Assembly: GCA_023264915.1 (NCBI GenBank)
Contig: JAHFUU010000025.1
Location: 1-12,483 of the forward strand
Reading direction: 5' to 3'
Origin: Microthrixaceae bacterium
Lineage (GTDB): Bacteria > Actinomycetota > Acidimicrobiia > Acidimicrobiales > Acidimicrobilacustridaceae
Length of the DNA stretch: 12,483 bases
Shown here piece after piece: positions 1 through 8,671 of this stretch (positions are counted from its first letter, which is position 1; each line of letters opens with the position of its first letter). The position numbers and the translations under genes were made by a program. The notes under the pieces were generated by a model. That model saw only the letters and a list, made by a program, of their open reading frames with translations. It was not told where the DNA came from and did not search any database.

Positions 1-1433
<1,433 letters not shown>

Positions 1434-1469
1434 CGGCCGGCCTTCATCCGGCGCTCATCCCTGAGCGTC

Positions 1470-2597
1470 TCATGTGCGGGCCTTGGCTTGGCGGCGCGCG
1501 GTCGTTGCCCCGGCGAACCGTTCGGGCGTGAACGGCGCGACCACTTCGGGCACCTCGCCGCCGTCGATCATGGCGACCACGGCAGCTGCGGTGGCGGGGG
1601 AGAACAGGATCCCGTGCCGGAAGTGACCCATCGCCAGGATCGGCCCGCCAGGCAACCGCCCGATCATCGGTGCGTTGTCCGGTGTGCCTGGACGCAGGCC
1701 GGCCATGACCTCGACCAGCTCAGCCTCGGCCAGCCCCGGAAGGAGCTCCCAGGACTTGGTGAGCAGCTCGCGCGCGGCTCCAGCGGTGACGGTGGTGTCA
1801 AAGCCCCTCTCCTCCGCGGTGGCGCCTATCGCAAGCTCGCCATGGTCGCGGGGCACCACGTAGATGGGGCCCGAGCGGACCGTCCGCGTGGGGAACACCG
1901 CTCGGTTGGTGGAACGGACCCGGATGATCTGCCCCTTGACCGGACGGAGGTACAGATCGATCTGCTCACCGCCAGCTTCGATCACCGGCTGCCAGGTCCC
2001 AGTGGCGACTACGACGGCGTCTGCGGCCATGTCGATGCCCCCGTCGAGGGTGACGTGAGTGGGTGCACAAGTCGCGGCGCGCTCGTGCACGAAGGACACC
2101 CCTGCCCTGCCGCACGCATCTATGAGAGCCCGGACATAGAGGCGGTTGTCGACCTGGTGGTCATCGGCCAGCCAGAGACCGCCACAGATGGCCGGGGCCA
2201 GTGCAGGCTCGATCCGGCGGGCCTCGCGCGCCGAGACGCGCTCGGCTCTGAGCTGCTGAGCCAGCTGCATCTCGTGCAGCGGGACCAGCGCAGCGAGCTC
2301 GTCGTGATCCCGCGCGATCACGAGGGTGCCCTTGCGCGTGTATCCCGGATCGCTGCCGGCGTCAGCCCGCAGCTCGTCCGCCCAGGATTCCCAGCGGTGC
2401 GAAGCGGCCATCCCGAAGGCCGTTATCGCCTCTTCGCCGAAGTAGGCCTCGGCAACCGGCGCCAGCATCCCCGCACCCGCCCATGACGTGCCCCGGCCAG
2501 GGTCGGGGTCCGCGAGCACGACCTCGTGACCGTGTCGGGCTGCTTGCCATGCGACCGACAACCCGATGACTCCGCCCCCGGCGACCACGACCTTCAT
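1470..2597 (-). CDS. thiO: Glycine oxidase ThiO (FAD-dependent)
   Basis: 375 aa, typical for ThiO. It oxidises glycine to iminoacetate (dehydroglycine), the C2-N donor for ThiG in aerobic bacteria. The N-terminus is a Rossmann FAD site: VVVAGGGVIGLSVAW with the glycines at 7-12, then the acidic end of strand 2 (VVLADPDPG). The DAO-family segment GTSWAGAGMLAP follows at about residues 36-47, and the C-terminal FAD/substrate motif GHFRHGILFSP is at about 324-334, with an arginine expected to bind the glycine carboxylate. The ATG at 2597-2595 overlaps the thiE stop (ATGA) and has AGAGGG five bases upstream. Its place between thiE and thiS, in a thiazole operon with no thiH, supports ThiO over sarcosine oxidase or D-amino acid dehydrogenase relatives. 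Confidence 0.95.
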   Translation of the reverse strand: MKVVVAGGGVIGLSVAWQAARHGHEVVLADPDPGRGTSWAGAGMLAPVAEAYFGEEAITAFGMAASHRWESWADELRADAGSDPGYTRKGTLVIARDHDELAALVPLHEMQLAQQLRAERVSAREARRIEPALAPAICGGLWLADDHQVDNRLYVRALIDACGRAGVSFVHERAATCAPTHVTLDGGIDMAADAVVVATGTWQPVIEAGGEQIDLYLRPVKGQIIRVRSTNRAVFPTRTVRSGPIYVVPRDHGELAIGATAEERGFDTTVTAGAARELLTKSWELLPGLAEAELVEVMAGLRPGTPDNAPMIGRLPGGPILAMGHFRHGILFSPATAAAVVAMIDGGEVPEVVAPFTPERFAGATTARRQAKART

Positions 2598-3244
2598 CTG
2601 GGCCCTCTGGTAGGTCGTCGGGTTGGCACCGGCTCGCCGAGCGCGTCGAGGAAGTTCGCCACGGCGGCTGAAGGATCGGCCGAGAAGAAGACGGCTCCGA
2701 CCGCAGCGATGCCGTGAGCACCTGCCTCGAGCAGCTCGGGCACCCGGGCTGGAGTGACCCCGCTGATGGCGATGACCGGGATCGACACCGCAGAGGCGAT
2801 TGCCTCGACGCCGTCAGGGCCGATGGGTGACGGGAGCCCTTCCTTGGTCGAGGTCTCATACACAGGCCCAGCGCCGACATATGACGCCCCCGCGAGCTCG
2901 GCTTGCCGAGCGTCGTCGGGGTTGCGGGCAGTCGCGCCAACCACCGCGGCAGGCCCGAGCATCGAGCGGACTGTCTCGGTTGGCAGGTCGTCACTCCCGA
3001 CATGGACACCGTGCGCGCCCACTGCCAGAGCAAGATCCGCTCGGTCGTTGACGATGCACGTGGCGTCATGGGGGCGACAGATCGCCCGTACCGCCTGGGT
3101 CACGGTGAACCGCTGGCGATCAGTCCGGTGCTTGAGCCGGACCTGGATCAACGGTGCCCCGGCTTCGAGCACCGCCTGGACGACGTGCAGCGATTCGGCG
3201 GTCAGGTCTGCTGGTGTCACCAGATGCAAGCGACCGAGGGTCAC
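2594..3244 (-). CDS. thiE: Thiamine-phosphate synthase ThiE
   Basis: 216 aa, normal for ThiE. It couples HMP diphosphate with the thiazole phosphate to give thiamine monophosphate and diphosphate. Diagnostic residues are in place: LIQVRLKHR (Gln34, Arg36, Lys38), CIVNDRADLALAVGAHGVHV (Asn66, Asp67), GSDDLP (Asp86), GASYVGAGPVYETSTK (120-134, phosphate and pyrimidine contacts) and IAISGVTP (159-165). The C-terminus is a short Arg/Pro-rich tail. The start is GTG at 3244-3242, with a purine-rich AAGGAAG just upstream and the TPP riboswitch 34 bases further up. It is the first gene of the operon, so the riboswitch controls the whole set. An unusual point is VGATARNPDD at 102-111, where the TenI-like paralogue has GRSCHGIS. 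Confidence 0.95.
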   Translation of the reverse strand: MTLGRLHLVTPADLTAESLHVVQAVLEAGAPLIQVRLKHRTDRQRFTVTQAVRAICRPHDATCIVNDRADLALAVGAHGVHVGSDDLPTETVRSMLGPAAVVGATARNPDDARQAELAGASYVGAGPVYETSTKEGLPSPIGPDGVEAIASAVSIPVIAISGVTPARVPELLEAGAHGIAAVGAVFFSADPSAAVANFLDALGEPVPTRRPTRGPR

Positions 3245-3278
3245 GGTTCTTCCTTCGGTGGGGCCTGCGGCGAATCTG

Positions 3279-3371
3279 CGAACGATCCCTGCGCCGGCAT
3301 GACCCGGATCAGGTTCGAACGGTCAGGGGCCGCATGCCCCTCTCTCAGCCCCTGCGGGCTCCCGTTGTTCG
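3279..3371 (-). promoter_or_regulatory. TPP riboswitch (THI element) upstream of thiE
   Basis: The minus strand carries the conserved THI-box pieces in order: GGGGCTGAGA (3353-3344), GAACCTGATCCGG (3316-3304) and CATGCCGGCGCAGGGA (3301-3286). The stems can be drawn: P1 CGAAC/GTTCG (3371-3367 with 3283-3279), P2 AACGG/CCGTT (3366-3362 with 3322-3318), a minimal P3 around GCCCGCAGGGGC, P4 CCTG/CAGG and P5 CCGG/CCGG. An extra hairpin, AGGGGC/GCCCCT (3341-3325), sits between the UGAGA core and the 3' strand of P2. The aptamer binds thiamine diphosphate and lowers expression of the operon. No stem followed by a U-tract lies in the 34 bases before the thiE GTG, so control of translation initiation is more likely than transcription termination. 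Confidence 0.95.
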
Positions 3372-3379
3372 TCGGGGTG

Positions 3380-3385
3380 AGTGTA
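3380..3385 (-). promoter_or_regulatory. Possible -10 box of the thiamine operon
   Basis: TACACT on the minus strand matches TATAAT at four of six positions. It would start transcription around 3373-3374, just before the first stem of the TPP aptamer, which is where a riboswitch leader should begin. No good -35 is seen at 16-18 bp. A TTGACC at 3419-3414 is 28 bp away, too far for an ordinary sigma-70 promoter. The placement is the main support. Confidence 0.3.
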
Positions 3386-3393
3386 ACGGCACG

Positions 3394-3403
3394 GGCACGT
3401 GCC
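3394..3403. repeat. 10-bp perfect palindrome in the thi / hydrolase divergent region
   Basis: GGCACGTGCC is a perfect palindrome with a CACGTG core. It lies 8 bp upstream of the putative thi -10 box and about 80 bp before the divergent hydrolase gene, so it could be a regulator half-site or operator. GC-rich DNA gives such palindromes by chance, so the functional claim is weak. Confidence 0.25.
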
Positions 3404-3485
3404 ACGCCCGTTCGGTCAAGATCTTGTTCAGGGTGTGCGCCGGAGGCTGCTTTGGCAGGACTGGCCAGACGTGGGAAAGTACGCC

Positions 3486-4634
3486 GTGCCCTCACGCTCG
3501 CGTCAGTCGTGGCCCCGCGCGGCTGCCTTGGTGGTGCTCGCGCTCGTGGCACCAGCATGCGCGGCACGGACCGAGGCTGACCCGGCATCGGGGTCCCGAA
3601 CGCCCTCCTCGGGGATGGTCTCTGACCCGAGCCGGCGCGGCCCGCTGCCGGTCGGGTACGCCGAGCTGGGCATCACGGACCCGTTCCGCGTTCGTCGCCT
3701 GCCGCTCAGCGTCTGGTACCCGGCGGCGGGCGCGTCCGCGGCGGCTCGCTATGCGATCCTGCCGGGCCTGGCGGTCCCAGCGATAGCGGTCGGTGACAGG
3801 CCCGCCGTCGCGCCGGGTCGTCATCCGGTGGTGATCTTCAGCCACGGCAGTGGAGCCTCCAGGCTCACCTCGTGGTGGCTCACCGAGACGCTTGCCTCGC
3901 ACGGCTTCGTCGTCATCGCTCCTGACCACGTCGGCAACACCTTCGCTGACGTCGGTGACGTGGAAGCGTTCGTGCGGACCGCCAGAGAGCGACCCCGGGA
4001 CGTCCGGTTCCTCATCGACCAGGTGATCGAAGCCGAGCGTGGCGGTCCGAACAGCACAGGTCCAGAGCTGGGCCAGCTCCTCGCGGGTCACCTCGACACC
4101 GACCGGATAGGTGTGGCAGGGCACAGCTATGGCGGTTACACAGCGCTGGCCGCGGCCGGCGGGACCGCCTTTGGCGATCCACCGGACCCCAGGGTCAAGG
4201 CCATAGCGGCGCTCGAGCCTCTCTCTGATCCGCTCTCCGACGAGAACCTCGCGGGGATCCACGTGCCCGCGCTGTTGATGGGCGGGACCCTCGACTCCAC
4301 GACACCCATAGAACCGATGGTGGCAAGGCCCTATGACCTGATCCGCTCCGAGGTCCTGGTCCGTGCAGACATCCAAGGTGCGGGCCATGAGTCCTTCACG
4401 ATCCTGTGCGCGACCGACCATCTCCTGGCTGACCCGTCAGTGCCCGACCCGGTGCGCCGCGATGCCCATCGGTACTTCGGGGGTACCTGCGCCCCGGAGA
4501 TGATGTCCCCCGCCGAGGTCGAGCCGCTAATCGACCGCTATGTCGTATCGTTCTTCCGTGTCGAGCTGGCAGGTGATCCCGGCTATGGCCGTTGGCTGTC
4601 AACGACACCACACGTCTCGTTCTCCACCAGGTAG
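3486..4634 (+). CDS. Exported alpha/beta hydrolase (PAF-acetylhydrolase / dienelactone-hydrolase-like)
   Basis: 382 aa from the chosen GTG. The N-terminus is an export signal: Arg residues (4, 6, 11), a hydrophobic run AAALVVLALVAPA (12-24), then Cys25. The lipobox is imperfect (Ala at -3, Pro at -2), so this is a lipoprotein or a cleaved secreted protein. The hydrolase domain has an oxyanion-type HGSG (120-123), the nucleophile elbow GHSYGG with Ser214, an acid candidate near Asp270 (MGGTLDSTTP) and His301 in GAGHESF. WYPA (77-80) and the spacing resemble the family of platelet-activating-factor acetylhydrolases and predicted dienelactone hydrolases (COG4188-like). The substrate is unknown. 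GGGAAAG lies 7 bases before the GTG at 3486; an upstream in-frame GTG at 3399 would put an arginine-rich stretch before the signal peptide. It runs divergently from the thiamine operon, with no sign of a functional link. Confidence 0.85.
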   Translation: MPSRSRQSWPRAAALVVLALVAPACAARTEADPASGSRTPSSGMVSDPSRRGPLPVGYAELGITDPFRVRRLPLSVWYPAAGASAAARYAILPGLAVPAIAVGDRPAVAPGRHPVVIFSHGSGASRLTSWWLTETLASHGFVVIAPDHVGNTFADVGDVEAFVRTARERPRDVRFLIDQVIEAERGGPNSTGPELGQLLAGHLDTDRIGVAGHSYGGYTALAAAGGTAFGDPPDPRVKAIAALEPLSDPLSDENLAGIHVPALLMGGTLDSTTPIEPMVARPYDLIRSEVLVRADIQGAGHESFTILCATDHLLADPSVPDPVRRDAHRYFGGTCAPEMMSPAEVEPLIDRYVVSFFRVELAGDPGYGRWLSTTPHVSFSTR

Positions 4635-4715
4635 CACCCCCAGACGTAGGCCCCACCCGGGTGCCGTGTTGCGGTCGCCAGGTTGTCATTCAACCTTTGA
4701 GGATTCTGGTTGCCT

Positions 4716-4733
4716 TGGGGGGCTGCGCCCCCA
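4716..4733. terminator. GC-rich hairpin between convergent genes (possible bidirectional terminator)
   Basis: T-GGGGG (4716-4721), a six-base loop GCTGCG and CCCCC-A (4728-4733) form a 6-bp stem in the 172-bp gap between the hydrolase stop and the pckG stop. There is no T-tract on either side, so it is not a classical intrinsic terminator. Its location where two transcripts converge suggests a role in ending or protecting both 3' ends. Apart from this and the nearby 10-bp duplication I see nothing else in the gap. Confidence 0.4.
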
Positions 4734-4744
4734 CGCTGGCGCTC

Positions 4745-4764
4745 GGGATGCTCCGGGATGCTCC
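4745..4764. repeat. Tandem duplication of a 10-bp unit
   Basis: Two perfect, adjacent copies of GGGATGCTCC lie between the hairpin and the end of pckG. It is noncoding and looks like a small slippage duplication; no function is evident. Confidence 0.6.
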
Positions 4765-4806
4765 CCATCGCCGGCGGGCTCCCTGGCGGTCGTGCAGTCC
4801 CGATCG

Positions 4807-6615
4807 TCAGTCAGCCAGGCGCTTCTGTAGCTCGTTCAGCTCGTCGCGAAGCTCGGCAGGCAGCCGTGGCCCGATGTTGTCGAAGTGGGTTTCGATCTGG
4901 GGGATCTCATGCCGCCAGGCCTCGTTGTCGACGTCGAGGATCTTGAACATCGTCGCGTCATCGAGATCGAGGCCGCTGCGGTCGATCGCGGTGTGGGTCG
5001 GAACCCGGCCTATCGCCGTCTCCACAGCATCGGCTGAGCCGTCGAGGCGGTCGATGACCCACTTGAGGACCCTGCTGTTGTCACCGTAGCCCGGCCACAT
5101 GAACGAGCCGTCCTCGTCCTTGCGGAACCAGTTGACCCAGAAGAGCTTGGGGAGGTTGGCAACCTCGGCTGCCTTGCCGATCGAGAGCCAGTGACCGAAG
5201 TAGTCACCCATGTTGTAACCGCAGAAGGGCAACATGGCGAACGGGTCGAAGCGGAGCTCACCGACCTTCCCCGCAGCCGCAGCAGTCTTCTCCGAGGACA
5301 TGATGGAACCCAGGAACACGCCGTGCTTCCAGTCGAACGACTCGGTCACGAGCGGCACGTTCGTGGCGCGGCGGCCACCGAAGAGGATCGCGGAGATCGG
5401 TACCCCTTTGGTGTCCTGCCACTCTGGTGCGATGGATGGGCACTGGCTCGCGGGCGCCGTGAACCGGGCGTTCGGGTGGGCAGCCGGCTCGCCGGATGCC
5501 GGCGTCCAGCTGTTGCCCTTCCAGTCCACCAGGTGTGCGGGCGGTTCGCCTGTGAGGTCCTCCCACCAGATGTCACCCTCGTCGGTCATCGCGCAGTTGG
5601 TGAATATCGAGTTGGCGTCCAGCGTGTGCAGCGCGTTGGGATTGGTGTGCTCGGATGTGCCCGGAGCGACACCGAAGAACCCGGCTTCGGGGTTGATCGC
5701 GTAGAGCCGTCCGTCGTCACCGAACTTCATCCAGGCGATGTCGTCGCCGACCGTCTCGACCTTCCAGCCGGGGATGGTCGGGATCATCATCGCCATGTTG
5801 GTCTTGCCGCACGCGGATGGGAACGCGGCGGCAACGTAGACCTTCTCGCCGTCAGGTGGCGTGACGCCCAGGATCAACATGTGCTCGGCGAGCCAGCCGC
5901 CGTCGCGCGCCATCGTCGACGCGATCCGCAACGCGAAGCACTTCTTGCCCAGGAGGGCATTGCCTCCGTAGCCCGAACCGTACGACCAGATCTCACGGGC
6001 CTCGGGGAAGTGCACGATGTACTTGTTGTCGGCGTCGCAGGGCCACGGAACGTCCTCGCGCTTGTGGCCGTCCTCGCCGACGAGCGGGTACCCGACAGAG
6101 TGCACGCAGGGGACGAAGGAGCCGTCGGCCCCAAGCTCGTCCAGAGTCGCCTGGCCCATGCGGGTCATGATCGCCATGTTGGCCGCCACATAGGGTGAGT
6201 CGGTCAGCTGCACGCCTATATGGGCGATGGGCGAGCCGAGGGGCCCCATCGAAAACGGCACCACGTACATCGTCCGGCCGGCCATCGCTCCCGTGTAGAA
6301 CGAGCGGAGCTCAGCTCGCATCTCGTCTGGTTGACGCCAGTTGTTGGTCGGCCCAGCGTCGATCTGTGCCTCGGAGCAGATGAACGTGCGGTCCTCGACG
6401 CGGGCGACGTCGCCGGGATCGCTCAACGCGAGGAAGCTGTTGGGACGGAGCTCGGGGTTGAGCGCCTGGAAGGTCCCGCTGTTGACGAGCAGCTGGCACA
6501 GGCGCAGGTACTCGGCATCGGAGCCGTCGCACCACTCGACGGCATCCGGTCGGAGGACCTGGCGCCACTCCTCGACCCAGCCGAGGAGCTTCTGGTTGGC
6601 TGTGGTGGCAGACAT
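4807..6615 (-). CDS. pckG: Phosphoenolpyruvate carboxykinase (GTP)
   Basis: 602 aa, the usual size of actinobacterial GTP-type PEPCK. It interconverts oxaloacetate + GTP and PEP + CO2 + GDP, the entry to gluconeogenesis, in the cytosol. Visible motifs: [17 protein letters not shown] (about 113-129), the [18 protein letters not shown] segment (216-233) with a metal-binding lysine, AEHMLILG with His245, the P-loop [11 protein letters not shown] (263-273) including the hyper-reactive cysteine of this class, and kinase-2 VGDDIAWM (289-296) with a metal-binding aspartate. Downstream are [12 protein letters not shown] and [12 protein letters not shown] of the guanine-nucleotide pocket and [20 protein letters not shown] chose the ATG at 6615 because GGAGG precedes it by four bases and MSATTANQ fits the family; a GTG at 6678 would add 21 atypical residues. 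No clear promoter was found in the 188 bp upstream. It appears monocistronic. Confidence 0.97.
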   Translation of the reverse strand: MSATTANQKLLGWVEEWRQVLRPDAVEWCDGSDAEYLRLCQLLVNSGTFQALNPELRPNSFLALSDPGDVARVEDRTFICSEAQIDAGPTNNWRQPDEMRAELRSFYTGAMAGRTMYVVPFSMGPLGSPIAHIGVQLTDSPYVAANMAIMTRMGQATLDELGADGSFVPCVHSVGYPLVGEDGHKREDVPWPCDADNKYIVHFPEAREIWSYGSGYGGNALLGKKCFALRIASTMARDGGWLAEHMLILGVTPPDGEKVYVAAAFPSACGKTNMAMMIPTIPGWKVETVGDDIAWMKFGDDGRLYAINPEAGFFGVAPGTSEHTNPNALHTLDANSIFTNCAMTDEGDIWWEDLTGEPPAHLVDWKGNSWTPASGEPAAHPNARFTAPASQCPSIAPEWQDTKGVPISAILFGGRRATNVPLVTESFDWKHGVFLGSIMSSEKTAAAAGKVGELRFDPFAMLPFCGYNMGDYFGHWLSIGKAAEVANLPKLFWVNWFRKDEDGSFMWPGYGDNSRVLKWVIDRLDGSADAVETAIGRVPTHTAIDRSGLDLDDATMFKILDVDNEAWRHEIPQIETHFDNIGPRLPAELRDELNELQKRLAD

Positions 6616-6803
6616 GGGACCTCCGACGACGTTGTCGGGCCAGCAGAGTCGTTCGCTCTGGTGGGCCGCGGCTGGCACGCTCCGAGAGATGGGGCATATC
6701 CAACCCGCAGATACCTACACGCCCTACCTCGCGGTCAGACCGATGGTAGCGAGGTCAGGCGCGAAAGCGGGAATCTCGAACTGCGATGCCGGCCCTTGGC
6801 GTG

Positions 6804-7067
6804 TCAGCCGGCCTGGGGGTGTTGGGCGTCATCGGGATGAGCAGCCGGGTACCCCGGGGTCCCCATGTCGACCTCGGCTCCTGTGCGAAGGTGCGTGGCC
6901 AGCTGGCGGTCGTCGAGGTCGAAGACGACCCTTTGGCCCTGACGTAGCATCCGGAAGATCGAACCACGGAGGGCGTCTACGGCCAGCTCGTACTCGCTCA
7001 GGTCGCTGTCGGTCACCACGACACCCGTTCGGGTCGACGGGTCGTAGGCCTTGATGACTCCTTGCAC
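6804..7067 (-). CDS. Small cold-shock/OB-fold-like protein
   Basis: 87 aa. The N-terminal half, GVIKAYDPSTRTGVVVTD (3-20), has the beta-strand pattern of a cold-shock domain, followed by YELAVDALRGSIFRMLRQGQ (26-45) and a strand RVVFDLDD. The classical RNA-binding motifs RNP1 (KGFGFI) and RNP2 (VFVH) are absent, so nucleic-acid binding cannot be assumed. The C-terminus (from about residue 64) is Gly/Pro/His-rich and probably disordered. The start is GTG at 7067; there is no Shine-Dalgarno, but TACATT lies seven bases upstream, so the mRNA may be leaderless. It is on the same strand as pckG but 188 bp away, and is divergent from the ligase-like gene. I recognise the pattern as a small actinobacterial family but know no function for it. 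Confidence 0.75.
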   Translation of the reverse strand: MQGVIKAYDPSTRTGVVVTDSDLSEYELAVDALRGSIFRMLRQGQRVVFDLDDRQLATHLRTGAEVDMGTPGYPAAHPDDAQHPQAG

Positions 7068-7074
7068 GAACCGG

Positions 7075-7080
7075 AATGTA
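7075..7080 (-). promoter_or_regulatory. -10 box immediately before the OB-fold protein gene
   Basis: TACATT on the minus strand (four of six to TATAAT, and the TANNNT pattern of leaderless actinobacterial promoters) ends seven bases before the GTG start, so transcription would begin at or next to the start codon. It lies within a short inverted repeat, CGGAA-TGTAG-TTCCG (7072-7086), which could be an operator. No -35 is recognisable. Confidence 0.4.
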
Positions 7081-7159
7081 GTTCCGCGATTGCCTAGGAG
7101 CTGAATCGGCAGCGAGTCACCCGACGGCCAGGGCCCGCGTCGTGGGAGAGAATGTCGCC

Positions 7160-8671
7160 ATGTCCCCGGTCTCCATGCCAGGTGGCCAGGCCACCGCCAC
7201 TGCGCCCGGCACGGTTCCAGCGCAAGGTCTGCAAGCGTTCGAACGCGCGCCGGAGGATCCCCCAGCGACCGAGCCGCGGCTGGCGGTCGCGGGATGGTGG
7301 GCCACGGTGCTCGCCGTGGGGGCAGTCCCTGTGTTGTTCGTGCGTCTCGGCACGAGCCCCTTCGACCTCGCCAAGGTGACCTTGCTGTGGGTCTGCACGG
7401 TTCTGGGCGCGGCCGGCGTTCTGAGCGCCTGGCTGGGGGGAGCGCGCCGGCCCCGGGTGCCGGCGGTGGCGGTGCCGCTGGTGGCGCTGATCGTTGCGGT
7501 CGCGGTGGCCACGGCTGCGTCCACGCGACCGTGGGTGTCGTTGATGGGGCGCTATGGCCGATACCAGGGATTGGTCTCGATCCTCACCTATGCCGTGTTT
7601 GCAGCTGTCGTGTTCGTGCAGTGCTCGAGCCGTCCCGGGCGGTTGCGAGTCCTGGCCCTCGCGCTCGGTGCCAGCGGGGTCATCGGTGCGGGCTACCTGG
7701 TGATGCAGGTCATGCACGCCGATTTCGATTGGAGCACGACCATCGGCGCGCAAGACAGCGGCCGCTACATGGGTGCCCTCGGCAACTCCAACCTGGCGGG
7801 GGCGCACCTCGCGATCGTGATGCCGGTGCTGGTCTTCTTGCGGGCGACCGAGCAGTCGCGCCGGCTGCGCGTGGTTGCGGTCGCGGCGATGGCGCTCGTG
7901 GGGTGGGGATTGTGGATCTCTGGCAGCCGGGGCGCATGGATTGCAGCGGTGGTCGGGGTCAGCGTGGCCACGCTCGCCGACCGGAGGTTCGCCCCGCGGT
8001 GGCTGGCTGCAGCGGTGACCCTGCTGGCCATCGTGGGAGCGGCGAGTGTGGTCATCGTGGCAATGGGGCGCGGGCCGAGCGGTGAGCGTGCCTACGAGAG
8101 CCCGTCGGTCCTGCGCCGCCAGACCTTGGAGCAGCGCGGCCCGCGACCATCCTCTTGTGGGGACGGGGCCGGACACCTTTGCGCAGGAGGTTCTGCCCTA
8201 TGTGGGCGATTCGCCAGATCTCACGAGGCGTCCGCCGTCCCTCGACGCGCCACACAACATCGCTCTCGCATATGCAGTGGGAGCCGGGTTGCCGGCGCTC
8301 GTGGCCTGGCTCGTCCTGGTGGTGACGACTTGGGTCGTAGCGCTCAACCGACGCGTCGAGGTGGGCCCGGCCCGAGCGGGACTGGTTGCAGCCTTCGGTG
8401 GGGCGTTCGCCGCGTACCTGGCGCAGGGCATGTTGAGCATCGACGCGGTCCCCCTGGCCTTCCTCGGATGGGTCATGGGTGCGGCCATGACCGCGGCCTC
8501 CTGCGTGCCCGACGGCGGGGAGGTCACGTTATGGCGGCGCGTACCCCGACATCTCACATGTCTCGTGTCGGCGGTCACCGTTTGCGCCGCAGCCGTTGCG
8601 CTCCTGCCGTTCGTCGCCGATGTGAGGATGCAACGAGCGCTTGCCAGCTCGGCGGACCGTCGCGCACATGA
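7160..8671 (+). CDS. O-antigen ligase / Wzy_C-type membrane protein, N-terminal part (frameshifted)
   Basis: From the ATG at 7160 (GGGAGAG nine bases upstream) the frame makes sense for 326 residues, to about 8137. After a hydrophilic Pro/Ala-rich leader of about 40 residues there are many hydrophobic helices (for example WWATVLAVGAVPVLFV, AVPLVALIVAVAVATAA, LVSILTYAVFAAVVFV and WLAAAVTLLAIVGAASVVIV). The region YMGALGNSNLAGAHLAIVMP and the later SGSRGAWIAAV are typical of the O-antigen ligase/polymerase family, which joins or polymerises lipid-linked glycans at the outer face of the membrane. After LEQR the frame breaks; from about 8142 to 8671 it reads unrelated Cys/Arg/Gly-rich sequence while the family sequence continues in another frame. 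Seen whole, it is a gene of roughly 700 codons with a frameshift, either real (pseudogene) or a sequence error. The glycan substrate cannot be told. Confidence 0.75.
   Translation: MSPVSMPGGQATATAPGTVPAQGLQAFERAPEDPPATEPRLAVAGWWATVLAVGAVPVLFVRLGTSPFDLAKVTLLWVCTVLGAAGVLSAWLGGARRPRVPAVAVPLVALIVAVAVATAASTRPWVSLMGRYGRYQGLVSILTYAVFAAVVFVQCSSRPGRLRVLALALGASGVIGAGYLVMQVMHADFDWSTTIGAQDSGRYMGALGNSNLAGAHLAIVMPVLVFLRATEQSRRLRVVAVAAMALVGWGLWISGSRGAWIAAVVGVSVATLADRRFAPRWLAAAVTLLAIVGAASVVIVAMGRGPSGERAYESPSVLRRQTLEQRGPRPSSCGDGAGHLCAGGSALCGRFARSHEASAVPRRATQHRSRICSGSRVAGARGLARPGGDDLGRSAQPTRRGGPGPSGTGCSLRWGVRRVPGAGHVEHRRGPPGLPRMGHGCGHDRGLLRARRRGGHVMAARTPTSHMSRVGGHRLRRSRCAPAVRRRCEDATSACQLGGPSRT

Noticed and set aside
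3414..3419. TTGACC as the -35 of the thiamine operon
   Set aside because: It lies 28 bp from the best -10 candidate, beyond the spacing used by sigma-70 promoters.
3399..3485. Upstream extension of the alpha/beta hydrolase to a GTG at 3399
   Set aside because: It would place about 29 arginine-rich residues before a normal signal peptide, and its start overlaps the palindrome next to the thi promoter. The GTG at 3486 has a ribosome-binding site and gives a standard signal.
3492..4421. Minus-strand open frame opposite the hydrolase
   Set aside because: Arg/Gly/His-rich antisense frame; the plus strand carries the catalytic triad and signal peptide.
5191..6198. Plus-strand open frame opposite pckG
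   Set aside because: Antisense shadow of strongly conserved PEPCK coding sequence; no recognisable domain.
6788..6812. GCCGGC...GCCGGC as a terminator after the OB-fold gene
   Set aside because: The units are self-palindromic, the stem is only 6 bp, it overlaps the stop codon and has no T-tract; likely chance in GC-rich DNA.
7094..8176. Long minus-strand open frame opposite the ligase gene
   Set aside because: His/Arg/Gln/Pro-rich composition typical of the antisense of a GC-rich gene; the plus strand shows clear membrane helices and family motifs.
8142..8671. Cys/Arg/Gly-rich tail of the upstream ligase frame as a real domain
   Set aside because: The same DNA in another frame encodes conserved ligase sequence, so this tail is out-of-frame translation after the break.
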